Source: Bifidobacterium pseudolongum subsp. pseudolongum DSM 20099 (GTDB lineage Bacteria; Actinomycetota; Actinomycetes; Actinomycetales; Bifidobacteriaceae). From it: DNA of 64,000 nucleotides. The position numbers and the translations under genes are program-made. The notes under the pieces are model-generated. The model saw nothing but the letters and a program-made list of their open reading frames with translations. It ran no database searches and had not been told where the DNA came from. The DNA is taken from contig NZ_JDTZ01000003.1 in the NCBI RefSeq assembly GCF_000771225.1, forward strand, positions 186,001-250,000, in the 5' to 3' direction. Every line of letters starts with the position of its first letter. The first letter of the stretch is position 1. This document shows positions 37,132 through 45,640 of this stretch, one piece after another.

Positions 37132-38826
37132 ATGAGCACAATACGTTTCGCGCTTGCGCAGATCGACACCTGCGTGGGCGATCTGGACGGCAACGCCGCA
37201 AAAGTCATCGCAACCACCCGCATGGCGCGTGAACGCGCCGACATCGTCGTCTTTCCGGAGATGACCCTGACCGGCTATCCGATCGAAGACCTTGCCCTGC
37301 GCGCCACCTTCCGCGAAGCCGCGTGGAACACGGCCAACGAACTGGCAGCGCAATTGGACGAAGAAGGCATGGGCGGCCTGTACGTGGTGGTGGGCACCGT
37401 GGGCACCGACCACGCCAACGGCAAGCCGCGCAACCGCCTTGTGGTGCTGCACGGCGGCTTGGTGTGGGCCGGGTACGACAAGCACTTCCTGCCCAATTAC
37501 GGTGTGTTCGACGAATTCCGGATCTTCTCCGCCGGTGAGCGGCATACCGTGCTCACCATAGACGGCGTGCGCGTGGGATTGGCGATCTGCGAAGACATCT
37601 GGCAAGACGGCGGGCCGGTCGCCGAACTCGCCACGGAGCACATCGATGTGCTGCTGACGATCAACGGATCGCCGTACGAAGAAGGCAAAACCCAGACCCG
37701 GCTCGATCTGGCCCGCAGGCGCGCCGCCGAAGTGCATGCGCCGATGATCTATGTGAATCAGGTGGGCGGGCAGGACGACCTCGTCTTCGATGGCGGCACA
37801 TTCGTGGTGGATGCGGACGGCACGCTGCTCCAACGCTCGCCGATGTTCATGGAGGACCTTGCATACTTCACCCTCGACACGGACCGCGACCGTCAGGAGG
37901 CGTGCAAGGTCGCGCCGCGCATGGACCCCGACGAAGAGGTGTACACCGCATGCGTGTTGGGTCTCAAGGACTACATGGCCAAGAACGGCTTCACGGGGGT
38001 GTGCCTGGGGTTGTCCGGAGGCATCGACTCGGCCCTCGTGGCGGCCATGGCGGCCGACGCCGTGGGAGGCGGCAATGTGTACGGCATCTCGATGCCGAGC
38101 ATGTATTCGTCGCAGGGCTCAAAAGATGACGCCGCCGACCTCGCCGCCAACATCGGCGCGCACTACGACGTGCAGCCGATCAAGCCGATGTACGAGGCGT
38201 TCCAACGGCAGCTCGCGCTGGACGGCGTGTCCGCGGAGAACCTGCAGGCGCGCATCCGCGGCGTGATCGTCATGGCCTACTCGAACTCCAAGGGCGTGCT
38301 CGCGCTCGCCACCGGCAACAAGTCCGAGCTCGCCTGTGGCTATTCGACGATCTACGGTGACGCCGTGGGCGGCTATGCGCCGATCAAAGACGTATTCAAG
38401 ACCAAGGTCTGGCAGTTGGCGCGCTGGCGCAACAGCGCCGCCGCCGCGGGCATGGGCGTCGGCGGATTGCGCATCGTGGGCAATGAGTCCGCGAATGCCG
38501 GCGTGCAGTTGCCCGACGGCGTGATGATCCCCGTCAACTCGATCACGAAGGCCCCCAGCGCCGAACTGCGCCCGGGGCAGAAAGACAGCGATTCGCTGCC
38601 GCAGTACGAGCTGCTCGACCGCGTGCTCGAGGCATACATCGAACATGCACATGGCCGTGCCGATCTGCTCGCTGACGGATTCGACGACGAAATCGTCTCG
38701 ACGGTCATGCGCCTTGTCGACCGTGCCGAATGGAAGCGCCGCCAGTATCCGCTCGGGCCGAAGGTCAGCGCGCTCGCGTTCGGACGCGACCGCCGCCTGC
38801 CCGTCACGAGCGCGTTTCGTGAATAG
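37132..38826 (+). CDS. nadE: Glutamine-hydrolysing NAD+ synthetase
   Basis: Final step of NAD biosynthesis: amidates deamido-NAD using ammonia taken from glutamine. The 564-residue product fuses an N-terminal nitrilase-type glutaminase with the catalytic triad Glu43 (FPEMTLTGYP), Lys117 (YDKHFLPNYGVFDE) and Cys153 (AICEDIW), and a C-terminal synthetase with the PP-loop SGGIDS (295-300). The STIYGDAVGGYAPIKDVFK block follows it. It matches the two-domain bacterial form of 540-580 residues. ATG 37132 is supported by spacing to TACACT. Confidence 0.96.
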   Translation: MSTIRFALAQIDTCVGDLDGNAAKVIATTRMARERADIVVFPEMTLTGYPIEDLALRATFREAAWNTANELAAQLDEEGMGGLYVVVGTVGTDHANGKPRNRLVVLHGGLVWAGYDKHFLPNYGVFDEFRIFSAGERHTVLTIDGVRVGLAICEDIWQDGGPVAELATEHIDVLLTINGSPYEEGKTQTRLDLARRRAAEVHAPMIYVNQVGGQDDLVFDGGTFVVDADGTLLQRSPMFMEDLAYFTLDTDRDRQEACKVAPRMDPDEEVYTACVLGLKDYMAKNGFTGVCLGLSGGIDSALVAAMAADAVGGGNVYGISMPSMYSSQGSKDDAADLAANIGAHYDVQPIKPMYEAFQRQLALDGVSAENLQARIRGVIVMAYSNSKGVLALATGNKSELACGYSTIYGDAVGGYAPIKDVFKTKVWQLARWRNSAAAAGMGVGGLRIVGNESANAGVQLPDGVMIPVNSITKAPSAELRPGQKDSDSLPQYELLDRVLEAYIEHAHGRADLLADGFDDEIVSTVMRLVDRAEWKRRQYPLGPKVSALAFGRDRRLPVTSAFRE

Positions 38827-38834
38827 CGCGGATA

Positions 38835-38858
38835 ACGGACGTGCGGCCGCGCGTCCGT
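38835..38858 (+). terminator. Hairpin after nadE
   Basis: Seven-bp stem (38835-38841 with 38852-38858) enclosing a GC-rich self-complementary core, 8 bp after the nadE stop. There is no T-run, so it may only weaken or process the transcript into the next gene. Confidence 0.45.
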
Positions 38859-38887
38859 GTGGACATCTCTGAGGAAAGGACTCAATC

Positions 38888-39082
38888 ATGACAGATGCAC
38901 AGCAGTGGTATTACAACACGGCGACCGGCGAAGTGGAACTCGGGCCGCAGTCGCCGATGCAGAACCGGATCGGACCGTACCCCACGCGCGAAGCCGCGAT
39001 GGACGCGTTGAAGACCGCCCAGGCACGCAACAAGCAGTGGGACGACGAAGACCACCAGTGGAACAGCTGGGGCACCAAGTAG
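38888..39082 (+). CDS. Small SPOR-like protein of unknown function
   Basis: A 64-residue product that does not belong to a named family I can place. It begins with WYYNTATGEVELGPQ, has a central RIGPYPTREAAMDALKTAQARN helix and ends in a Trp/Asp-rich tail (WDDEDHQWNSWG). Similar short actinobacterial proteins with a GPYPTRxEA pattern exist next to unrelated genes. It has a strong ribosome site (GAGGAAAGGA) 7 nt before ATG 38888 and clear coding bias, so I treat it as real. No membrane segment. Confidence 0.75.
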   Translation: MTDAQQWYYNTATGEVELGPQSPMQNRIGPYPTREAAMDALKTAQARNKQWDDEDHQWNSWGTK

Positions 39083-39120
39083 GCCCCGGAGGAGCCTGAC
39101 GCCCGGCATCCATGCCGTTC

Positions 39121-39134
39121 GTGAGCTAGCTCAC
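39121..39134 (+). promoter_or_regulatory. pfl operator site 1 (perfect 14-bp palindrome)
   Basis: GTGAGCTAGCTCAC, an exact palindrome, centred about 138 bp before the pflB start. Half-sites GTGA and TCAC are 6 bp apart, which fits both Crp/Fnr-type and Rex-type binding sites. The same 14-mer recurs 31 bp downstream. Confidence 0.7.
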
Positions 39135-39135
39135 A

Positions 39136-39185
39136 GCCAAAACAGGCGATTGTGAGCTAGCTCACGCGGTTTTGGCGCCTTTTTC
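39136..39185 (+). terminator. Hairpin with T-run enclosing the second pfl palindrome
   Basis: GCCAAAAC (39136-39143) pairs with GTTTTGGC (39169-39176), followed by GCC and five T. Between the arms lies the second GTGAGCTAGCTCAC, itself able to fold. It could end the nadE/small-gene transcript as well as hold a protein site. Confidence 0.5.
39152..39165 (+). promoter_or_regulatory. pfl operator site 2 (identical palindrome)
   Basis: Second exact copy of GTGAGCTAGCTCAC. Start-to-start distance to site 1 is 31 bp, about three DNA turns, so two dimers would bind the same face of the helix. Confidence 0.7.
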
Positions 39186-39199
39186 ACACGCCGGACGCG

Positions 39200-39205
39200 T
39201 ACGAT
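39200..39205 (+). promoter_or_regulatory. Candidate pflB -10
   Basis: TACGAT lies 60 bp before the pflB start. If it is the -10, the operators centre roughly 53 and 84 bp upstream of transcription start. No convincing -35 is present, which would fit an activator-dependent promoter. Confidence 0.45.
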
Positions 39206-39265
39206 GGAAGTGTCGACGGCACGAAGACGCGCCGGGCAAAAGATAACCGATATCAAGGAGTACCA

Positions 39266-41641
39266 ATGGCAGCAGTTGATGCGACCGCTCTCTCCCCAGA
39301 AGACGTCAAGGAGCAGGCCTGGGAAGGTTTTGTGCCGGGCAACTGGGAGAAGGACATCGACGTCCGCGACTTTATCCAGAAGAACTACACCCCGTACGAA
39401 GGTGACGAATCCTTCCTTGCCGACGCCACCGACAAGACGAAGCATCTGTGGAAGTACCTGGACGACAATTACCTGGCTGTCGAGCGCAAGCAGCGCGTGT
39501 ACGACGTGGACACCCACACCCCGGCGGATGTGGACGCGTTCCCCGCTGGCTACATCGATTCCGCCGAGGTGGACAACGTGATCGTCGGCCTGCAGACCGA
39601 TGAGCCCTGCAAGCGCGCGATGATGCCGAACGGTGGCTGGCGCATGGTCGAGCAGGCCATCAAGGAAGCCGGCAAGGAACCGGATCCGAAGATCAAGGAG
39701 ATCTTCACCAAGTACCGCAAGACGCACAACGACGGTGTGTTCGGCGTGTACACCAAGAACATCAAGCTCGCCCGCCACAACAAGATCCTCACCGGCCTGC
39801 CGGATGCCTACGGCCGCGGCCGCATCATCGGCGATTACCGCCGTGTGGCCCTGTACGGCGTGGACGCGCTGATCAAGTTCAAGCAGCGCGACAAGGACGC
39901 GATCCCATACCGCAACGATTTCTCGGAGACCGAGATCGAGCACTGGATCCGTTACCGCGAAGAGCATGACGAGCAGATCAAGGCCCTCAAGAAGCTCATC
40001 AACCTGGGCAAGGAATACGGCCTGGATCTGGCGCGCCCGGCGATGAACGCTCAGGAAGCCGTGCAGTGGACCTACATGGGCTATCTGGCCTCCGTCAAGA
40101 GCCAGGACGGCGCTGCGATGAGCTTCGGCCGTGTCTCCACGTTCTTCGACATCTACTTCGAGCGCGACCTCAAGAGTGGCAAGATCACCGAGCAGGACGC
40201 CCAGGAGATCATCGACAACCTGGTGATGAAGCTGCGCATCGTGCGCTTCCTGCGCACCAAGGACTACGATTCGATCTTCTCGGGCGACCCGTACTGGGCG
40301 ACCTGGTCCGACGCCGGTTTCGGCGACGACGGCCGCACGCTCGTCACGAAGACCTCGTTCCGTCTGCTCAACACGCTGACGCTCGAGCACCTTGGACCGG
40401 GCCCTGAGCCGAACATCACGATTTTCTGGGATCCGAAGCTGCCGGAAGGCTACAAGCGCTTCTGCGCCAAGATCTCGATCGACACCTCGGCCATCCAGTA
40501 TGAGTCCGACAAGGAGATCCGTTCGCACTGGGGTGACGACGCCGCCATCGCATGCTGCGTCTCGCCGATGCGCGTGGGCAAGCAGATGCAGTTCTTCGCG
40601 GCCCGTGTGAACTCCGCCAAGGCGCTCCTGTACGCGATCAACGGCGGCCGTGACGAAATGACCGGCCAGCAGGTCATCGACAAGGGCCACATCGAGCCGA
40701 TCACGCCGGAAGCCGACGGCTCCCTGGATTACGAGAAGGTCAAGGCGAACTACGAGAAGGCTCTCGAATGGCTTTCGGAGACCTACGTCGAGGCGCTCAA
40801 CATCATCCACTACATGCACGATAAGTATGCATACGAGTCGATCGAAATGGCGCTGCACGACCGCGAGGTCTACCGCACGCTCGGCTGCGGCATGTCTGGC
40901 CTGTCGATCGCGGCGGATTCGCTTTCGGCCTGCAAGTATGCCAAGGTGTACCCGATCTACAACAAGGACGCCAAGGACATGCCGGGCCATGAGTTCGAGT
41001 ACGTCGAGGGTGCCGATGACGACCTGATCGTCGGCTACCGCACCGAAGGCGAGTTCCCGCTCTACGGCAACGACGATGACCGCGCCGACGACATCGCCAA
41101 GTGGGTCGTTTCCACGGTCATGGGCCAGGTCAAGCGCCTGCCGGTCTACCGTGGCGCCGTGCCGACGCAGTCGATCCTGACAATCACCTCGAACGTGGAA
41201 TACGGCAAGAACACCGGTTCGTTCCCCTCGGGCCACGTCAAGGGAACGCCGTACGCGCCGGGCGCGAACCCGGAGAACGGCATGGATTCGCACGGCATGC
41301 TCCCGTCGATGTTCTCGGTCGGCAAGATCGACTACAACGATGCGCTTGACGGCATCTCGCTGACGAATACGATCACCCCCGATGGCTTGGGCCGTGACGA
41401 GGACGAGCGCATCAACAACCTGGTGGGCATCCTCGACGCGGGCAACGGCCACGGCCTGTACCACGCGAACATCAACGTGCTGCGCAAGGAGCAGCTCGAA
41501 GACGCCGTGGAACACCCGGAGAAGTACCCGCACCTGACCGTGCGCGTCTCCGGCTACGCGGTGAACTTCGTCAAGCTCACCAAGGAGCAGCAACTCGACG
41601 TCATCTCGCGCACCTTCCATCAGGGTGCCGTGGAGGACTGA
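39266..41641 (+). CDS. pflB: Formate C-acetyltransferase (pyruvate formate-lyase)
   Basis: Oxygen-sensitive glycyl-radical enzyme that splits pyruvate with CoA into acetyl-CoA and formate; in bifidobacteria it gives extra ATP and formate from the bifid shunt. The 791-residue product has the adjacent catalytic pair Cys430-Cys431 (AIACCVSPM) and the radical glycine Gly763 in RVSGYAVNF near the C-terminus, both intact. ATG 39266 follows AAGGAG. Codon use is strongly biased, as in highly expressed genes. The activating enzyme follows after a weak terminator. Confidence 0.98.
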   Translation: MAAVDATALSPEDVKEQAWEGFVPGNWEKDIDVRDFIQKNYTPYEGDESFLADATDKTKHLWKYLDDNYLAVERKQRVYDVDTHTPADVDAFPAGYIDSAEVDNVIVGLQTDEPCKRAMMPNGGWRMVEQAIKEAGKEPDPKIKEIFTKYRKTHNDGVFGVYTKNIKLARHNKILTGLPDAYGRGRIIGDYRRVALYGVDALIKFKQRDKDAIPYRNDFSETEIEHWIRYREEHDEQIKALKKLINLGKEYGLDLARPAMNAQEAVQWTYMGYLASVKSQDGAAMSFGRVSTFFDIYFERDLKSGKITEQDAQEIIDNLVMKLRIVRFLRTKDYDSIFSGDPYWATWSDAGFGDDGRTLVTKTSFRLLNTLTLEHLGPGPEPNITIFWDPKLPEGYKRFCAKISIDTSAIQYESDKEIRSHWGDDAAIACCVSPMRVGKQMQFFAARVNSAKALLYAINGGRDEMTGQQVIDKGHIEPITPEADGSLDYEKVKANYEKALEWLSETYVEALNIIHYMHDKYAYESIEMALHDREVYRTLGCGMSGLSIAADSLSACKYAKVYPIYNKDAKDMPGHEFEYVEGADDDLIVGYRTEGEFPLYGNDDDRADDIAKWVVSTVMGQVKRLPVYRGAVPTQSILTITSNVEYGKNTGSFPSGHVKGTPYAPGANPENGMDSHGMLPSMFSVGKIDYNDALDGISLTNTITPDGLGRDEDERINNLVGILDAGNGHGLYHANINVLRKEQLEDAVEHPEKYPHLTVRVSGYAVNFVKLTKEQQLDVISRTFHQGAVED

Positions 41642-41670
41642 CGCCTGACCGGCTGACGTGAACGCATGAG

Positions 41671-41696
41671 GGGCGGGGCCATTGGCTCCGCCCTTT
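41671..41696 (+). terminator. Attenuating terminator between pflB and pflA
   Basis: Ten-bp stem with one G-T pair (41671-41680 with 41684-41693), 3-nt loop, then TTT. It would lower pflA relative to pflB, as expected for a catalyst needed in small amounts. Confidence 0.65.
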
Positions 41697-41788
41697 GCGA
41701 TTGGTTACGCAATCGATGAACAATACGCTGGCCCCCGTACGCCACCGTAAGGTGAAAAGGGGCCTTAGCGCCAATGGAGGTGACCGGC

Positions 41789-42679
41789 ATGGAGAACAAC
41801 GCGCAGGGCAACGGGTTCCGCACGACAACACAGCACATGCTCAAAACATCGAAGGAATACGCCAGCCAAACGCTTATGGGCGGCTTGTCCGGCTTCGAAT
41901 CACCGGTCGGCCTTGACCGGCGCGACCGCATCCGCGCGCTGAAGACCGGCGACATCGGCTTCGTGCATTCATGGGACATCAATACTTCGGTCGATGGTCC
42001 GGGCACGCGTATGACGGTGTTCATGAGCGGTTGCCCATTGCGGTGCCAGTACTGCCAGAACCCGGACACATGGAAGATGCGCGACGGCAAGCCGGTGTTC
42101 CTTGACGCCATGATCAAGAAAGTGGAACGCTATGCGGATCTGTTCAAGGCGACGCATGGCGGCATCACGTTCTCGGGCGGCGAATCGATGATGCAGCCCG
42201 CCTTCGTCTCGCGCGTGTTCCATGCGGCCAAACAGATGGGTGTGCACACATGTCTGGACACCTCGGGGTTCCTCAACCGCAACTACACCGACGAGATGCT
42301 CGACGACATCGACCTATGCCTGCTCGACGTCAAATCCGGCGACCCCGACATTTATGAGAAGGTGACGGGCGGTGTGCTGCAACCCACGATCGACTTCGGC
42401 CAACGGCTCGCAGCCAAGGGCAAGAAGATCTGGGTGCGCTTCGTGCTCGTGCCCGGTCTGACCGACGGCGAGGAGAACGTGGACAAGGTGGCCAGAATCT
42501 GCCAGTCCTTCGGCGACAGCGTGGAGCACATCGACGTGCTGCCGTTCCACCAGCTCGGACGCCCCAAGTGGCATGAGATGCGCATCCCATACCCGCTCGA
42601 GGACCAAAAGGGGCCGTCGCGCGCGTGCAAGGATCGGGTCAAAGAGCAATTCGAATCCTACGGGTTCGTTGTGTATTAA
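41789..42679 (+). CDS. pflA: Pyruvate formate-lyase activating enzyme (radical SAM)
   Basis: Uses a [4Fe-4S] cluster and S-adenosylmethionine to place the glycyl radical on PflB. The 296-residue product has the radical-SAM triad Cys82, Cys86, Cys89 (CPLRCQYCQNP), the GGE motif in ITFSGGESMMQP, and C-terminal VLPFHQLGRPKW. It has about 50 extra N-terminal residues compared with E. coli PflA. The start ATG 41789 is fixed by a full GGAGGTGA ribosome site 5 nt upstream; ATG 41774 overlaps that site and was rejected. Confidence 0.96.
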   Translation: MENNAQGNGFRTTTQHMLKTSKEYASQTLMGGLSGFESPVGLDRRDRIRALKTGDIGFVHSWDINTSVDGPGTRMTVFMSGCPLRCQYCQNPDTWKMRDGKPVFLDAMIKKVERYADLFKATHGGITFSGGESMMQPAFVSRVFHAAKQMGVHTCLDTSGFLNRNYTDEMLDDIDLCLLDVKSGDPDIYEKVTGGVLQPTIDFGQRLAAKGKKIWVRFVLVPGLTDGEENVDKVARICQSFGDSVEHIDVLPFHQLGRPKWHEMRIPYPLEDQKGPSRACKDRVKEQFESYGFVVY

Positions 42680-42786
42680 ACGGCTGTGCGCCCGGTGGCG
42701 CGCCCTGGGCCGATGCCATGGACTGTCGTGGAGTGGTTACATGATTTGTCTGTGACCAGTCCGATGCACCAACAAGGAGAGCGCGC

Positions 42787-44073
42787 GTGAACGACGAGCC
42801 CGTGTTGCTGCGGGAACCCCGGGAAGGCGTTCCGCAGGTGACCGACACCCTGAAAGGCTTCGAAGACTACTGCGACAGGCTGGCCGCGGCGCAAGGGCCA
42901 CTCGCGGCCGACGCCGAACGCGCGTCGGGATACCGCTACGGCCACGACGATTGGCTCATCCAATTCAAACGCGATGGCGCCGGCATCGGATTGCTCGACC
43001 CGATGGCGCTCAATGCGCTCGGCGTGGACTGGGGCATGTTCAACAGCGCCGTCGGCGACGCCACATGGATCCTGCACGATGCAAAGCAGGACCTTCCCGG
43101 ATTCGCCCAACTCTCGCTGACGCCCCACGCGCTGTTCGACACGGAGATCGCCGCGCGCCTGCTGGGCCTCCACCGCTTCGGCCTCGCCTATGTGACCGAG
43201 CATTATCTGGCCATGACACTGGCGAAAGAACATTCCGCCGCCGACTGGTCATACCGTCCGCTGCCGCGCGACTGGCGCAATTATGCAGCGCTCGACGTGG
43301 AACTGCTCATTCCGCTCGCGCACAAGATGACGCTCGACCTCAAACGCGCGGGCAAATGGGAATGGGCATGCCAGGAGTTCGAGTATGTGCTGCGCACGGA
43401 ACTGCACCCCCGCCGCCCCCATGCGGTGCCTTGGCTGCGCATATCGCACATCAACACGATCCAACGCGACCGCCGCGCGCTCGCCATCGCCAAGGAACTG
43501 TGGACCGAACGTGACGAGCTCGCCCGTCGGTACGACATCGCCCCGAGCCTGTTGCTCGCCGATGCGTCGATCATCGAAGCCGCACAAGCCAAACCACACA
43601 ACGCCAGACAATTCCGTGCCATCCGGTCGCTCAACGAGCGGGTGCGCATGCATCTGGGCACCGATCAAGACAAGATGTTCGAACGGTATGCGCCGATCCA
43701 GCGCAAGGTCAAGCCGAGCGTGTGGAAGCAGGCGATCCAGCGCGCGCTGGAATTGCCCGAGGACGAACTGCCGGTGATGCCGGCGCCGGAAGGGGCCACC
43801 GTGCAGGTCAATGCGCCGAAATCCATGAAACTCTGGCAAAAGCACCACCCGGACCGCTTCAGGCGGTTGCAGGCGTGCCGGGCGCTCATCAACCAAGTCT
43901 CCCAGGACACGCATACACCGCCGGATGTGCTGCTCAAACCGCAGATTGTGCGTAACCTGTGCTGGACCGATGATCCGGGTGCGCGCGATGTGGCCGGATT
44001 CCTGGAGGAACAAGGCGCCCGCCCATGGCAGATTCATCTGTTGGCAGCGTCGCTGACTCGCGGTATCATGTAA
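42787..44073 (+). CDS. Ribonuclease D-like 3'-5' exonuclease with HRDC domain
   Basis: Predicted RNA 3' exonuclease, DEDD family. The 428-residue product has motif I ADAERASGYRYG (Asp and Glu), motif II WILHDAKQDL, motif III with Tyr and Asp in NYAALDVELLIPL, and a central HRDC helical domain. The C-terminal half is longer than in E. coli RNase D. Start GTG 42787 follows AAGGAGAG. Its role (tRNA trimming or mRNA decay) is inferred from the family. Confidence 0.9.
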   Translation: MNDEPVLLREPREGVPQVTDTLKGFEDYCDRLAAAQGPLAADAERASGYRYGHDDWLIQFKRDGAGIGLLDPMALNALGVDWGMFNSAVGDATWILHDAKQDLPGFAQLSLTPHALFDTEIAARLLGLHRFGLAYVTEHYLAMTLAKEHSAADWSYRPLPRDWRNYAALDVELLIPLAHKMTLDLKRAGKWEWACQEFEYVLRTELHPRRPHAVPWLRISHINTIQRDRRALAIAKELWTERDELARRYDIAPSLLLADASIIEAAQAKPHNARQFRAIRSLNERVRMHLGTDQDKMFERYAPIQRKVKPSVWKQAIQRALELPEDELPVMPAPEGATVQVNAPKSMKLWQKHHPDRFRRLQACRALINQVSQDTHTPPDVLLKPQIVRNLCWTDDPGARDVAGFLEEQGARPWQIHLLAASLTRGIM

Positions 44074-44122
44074 CGGTTGCCTTCGGGCAGAGCATTGACA
44101 ATACGTATCAGGAGCATACAGC

Positions 44123-45511
44123 GTGAAAATCAGCGTTAGGAATCTAGAGCCGACCAAGGCCAAGCTCACTATCACCATCGATCAGGAAGAGTTCGAGCCG
44201 TACCTCGACACCGCTCGCAAGGAAATCGCCGAGCAGATCACTGTTCCTGGCTTCCGTAAGGGCCATGTACCGGGCAAGCTCGTCGACCAACGCGTTGGTT
44301 TCGGCGCTGTCGCCGGCGAAGCCGTGAACAAGGCCATCCCGGACTTCTATTCGCAGGCGCTGCAGACCAAGGAGATCCGTCCGATGGCGCAGCCGGAGAT
44401 CGAAGTCGTGGACACGCCCCAGAACGCGGGCGACGACACGAAGCTCAAGTTCACCGCGACCGTTGAGCGCCGCCCTGATTTCGAGCTGCCGGACCTTGAC
44501 GGCATGACGATCGAGGTCGAGAAGGCCGAGGTCACCGATGAGGACGTGAACAACCGCCTTGAGGCCTTGCGCCAGCGTTTCGCCACACTCGTGGGTGTGG
44601 ACCGGCCGGCCCAGAACGGCGACTTCGTGAACATTGACCTCGATGCCCAGATCGACGGTGAGTCCGTTGATTCGCAGGAGGGCATCAGCTATGAGATCGG
44701 TTCGGGCACCATGCTCGACGGCCTCGACGAAGCCCTCGAAGGCCTGTCCGCAGGCGAGGAGACCTCCTTCGAAAGCACGCTGGAAGGCGGCGAACACGAA
44801 GGTGAGAAGGCCCTCGTCAAGGTCAAGGTCAACTCCGTGAAGACCGAGGAGCTCCCGGAGCTCGACGATGACTTCGCGCAGGAAGCCTCCGAGTTCGACA
44901 CGCTCGACGAACTCAAGGAAGAGATCAAGAAGAACATCGAATCCGATGCGCTCGGCATGCAGGCCACCAAGGCCCGCGACGCCTTCATCGCGCGCATCGA
45001 GGACGGCCTCGAGATCCCGGCGCCGAAGGGTGTCAAGGAGCACATGATCGAGCAGCAGCTGCAGAGCATGGGCACCGACAAGGACAAGGCCACCGACGAC
45101 CAGAAGAAGGAAGCCGAAGAAGCCGTGGACAAGCTGCTCGAAGACCAGATGGTCCTCGACGCGCTTGCGGAGAAGATGGACGTCGAGGTGTCGCAGAGTG
45201 ACGTGTTCAACTTCCTCGCGTCGATCGCCCAGCAGTACGGCATGGATCCGAACCAGTTCATCCAGGCCATCATGCGCAACGGCCAGATCGGTTCCGCCGT
45301 CGAGGAAGTGGCCCGTTCCAAGGGTCTGCTCGCCGGTATGCGCGCCGTCTCGTTCACTGTGGACGGTGAGCCGCTCGACCTGAGCGAGTTCCTCGGTGCC
45401 GAAGAGGCGGAAGCCGAGGTCGCCGTGGACGACAACGAATCCGTTGCCGCCGCCGCTGCCGCCGCAGCTGTGGCCGATTCGCTCAACGCTTCCAACCAAG
45501 AGAACGCCTGA
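44123..45511 (+). CDS. tig: Trigger factor, ribosome-associated chaperone
   Basis: Binds the ribosome exit tunnel and shields nascent chains, with prolyl isomerase activity. The 462-residue product has the ribosome-binding domain with the GFRKGHVPGKLVDQR signature (residues 43-57, variant of GFRxGKxP), the FKBP-type domain (about 160-240), and the C-terminal arm domains. The tail (residues about 430-462) is Ala/Glu-rich and disordered. GTG 44123 has AGGAG upstream. It sits upstream of the ClC and clpP genes; the tig-clpP-clpX order is typical in bacteria, here with a ClC gene inserted. Confidence 0.96.
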   Translation: MKISVRNLEPTKAKLTITIDQEEFEPYLDTARKEIAEQITVPGFRKGHVPGKLVDQRVGFGAVAGEAVNKAIPDFYSQALQTKEIRPMAQPEIEVVDTPQNAGDDTKLKFTATVERRPDFELPDLDGMTIEVEKAEVTDEDVNNRLEALRQRFATLVGVDRPAQNGDFVNIDLDAQIDGESVDSQEGISYEIGSGTMLDGLDEALEGLSAGEETSFESTLEGGEHEGEKALVKVKVNSVKTEELPELDDDFAQEASEFDTLDELKEEIKKNIESDALGMQATKARDAFIARIEDGLEIPAPKGVKEHMIEQQLQSMGTDKDKATDDQKKEAEEAVDKLLEDQMVLDALAEKMDVEVSQSDVFNFLASIAQQYGMDPNQFIQAIMRNGQIGSAVEEVARSKGLLAGMRAVSFTVDGEPLDLSEFLGAEEAEAEVAVDDNESVAAAAAAAAVADSLNASNQENA

Positions 45512-45558
45512 CCTACCGGCGGGCGAACCGCCGATCATGGTTGGCTGACTGCCGTAAG

Positions 45559-45603
45559 GCAATGGTCCCGCCCGCGCCAGCACAGCGCCGGCGGGACCAT
45601 TGC
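45559..45603 (+). terminator. Terminator after tig
   Basis: Perfect 14-bp stem (45559-45572 with 45590-45603) with a 17-nt GC-rich loop, 48 bp after the tig stop. It separates tig from the following channel gene. Confidence 0.85.
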
Positions 45604-45640
45604 ATATCATCACCACAACAGCGAATGGAAAGGGACGACC

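Noticed and set aside
39131-41620. 829-codon open frame antisense to pflB
   Set aside because: It mirrors the codon bias of a strongly expressed GC-rich gene, has no ribosome site and shows no recognisable domain.
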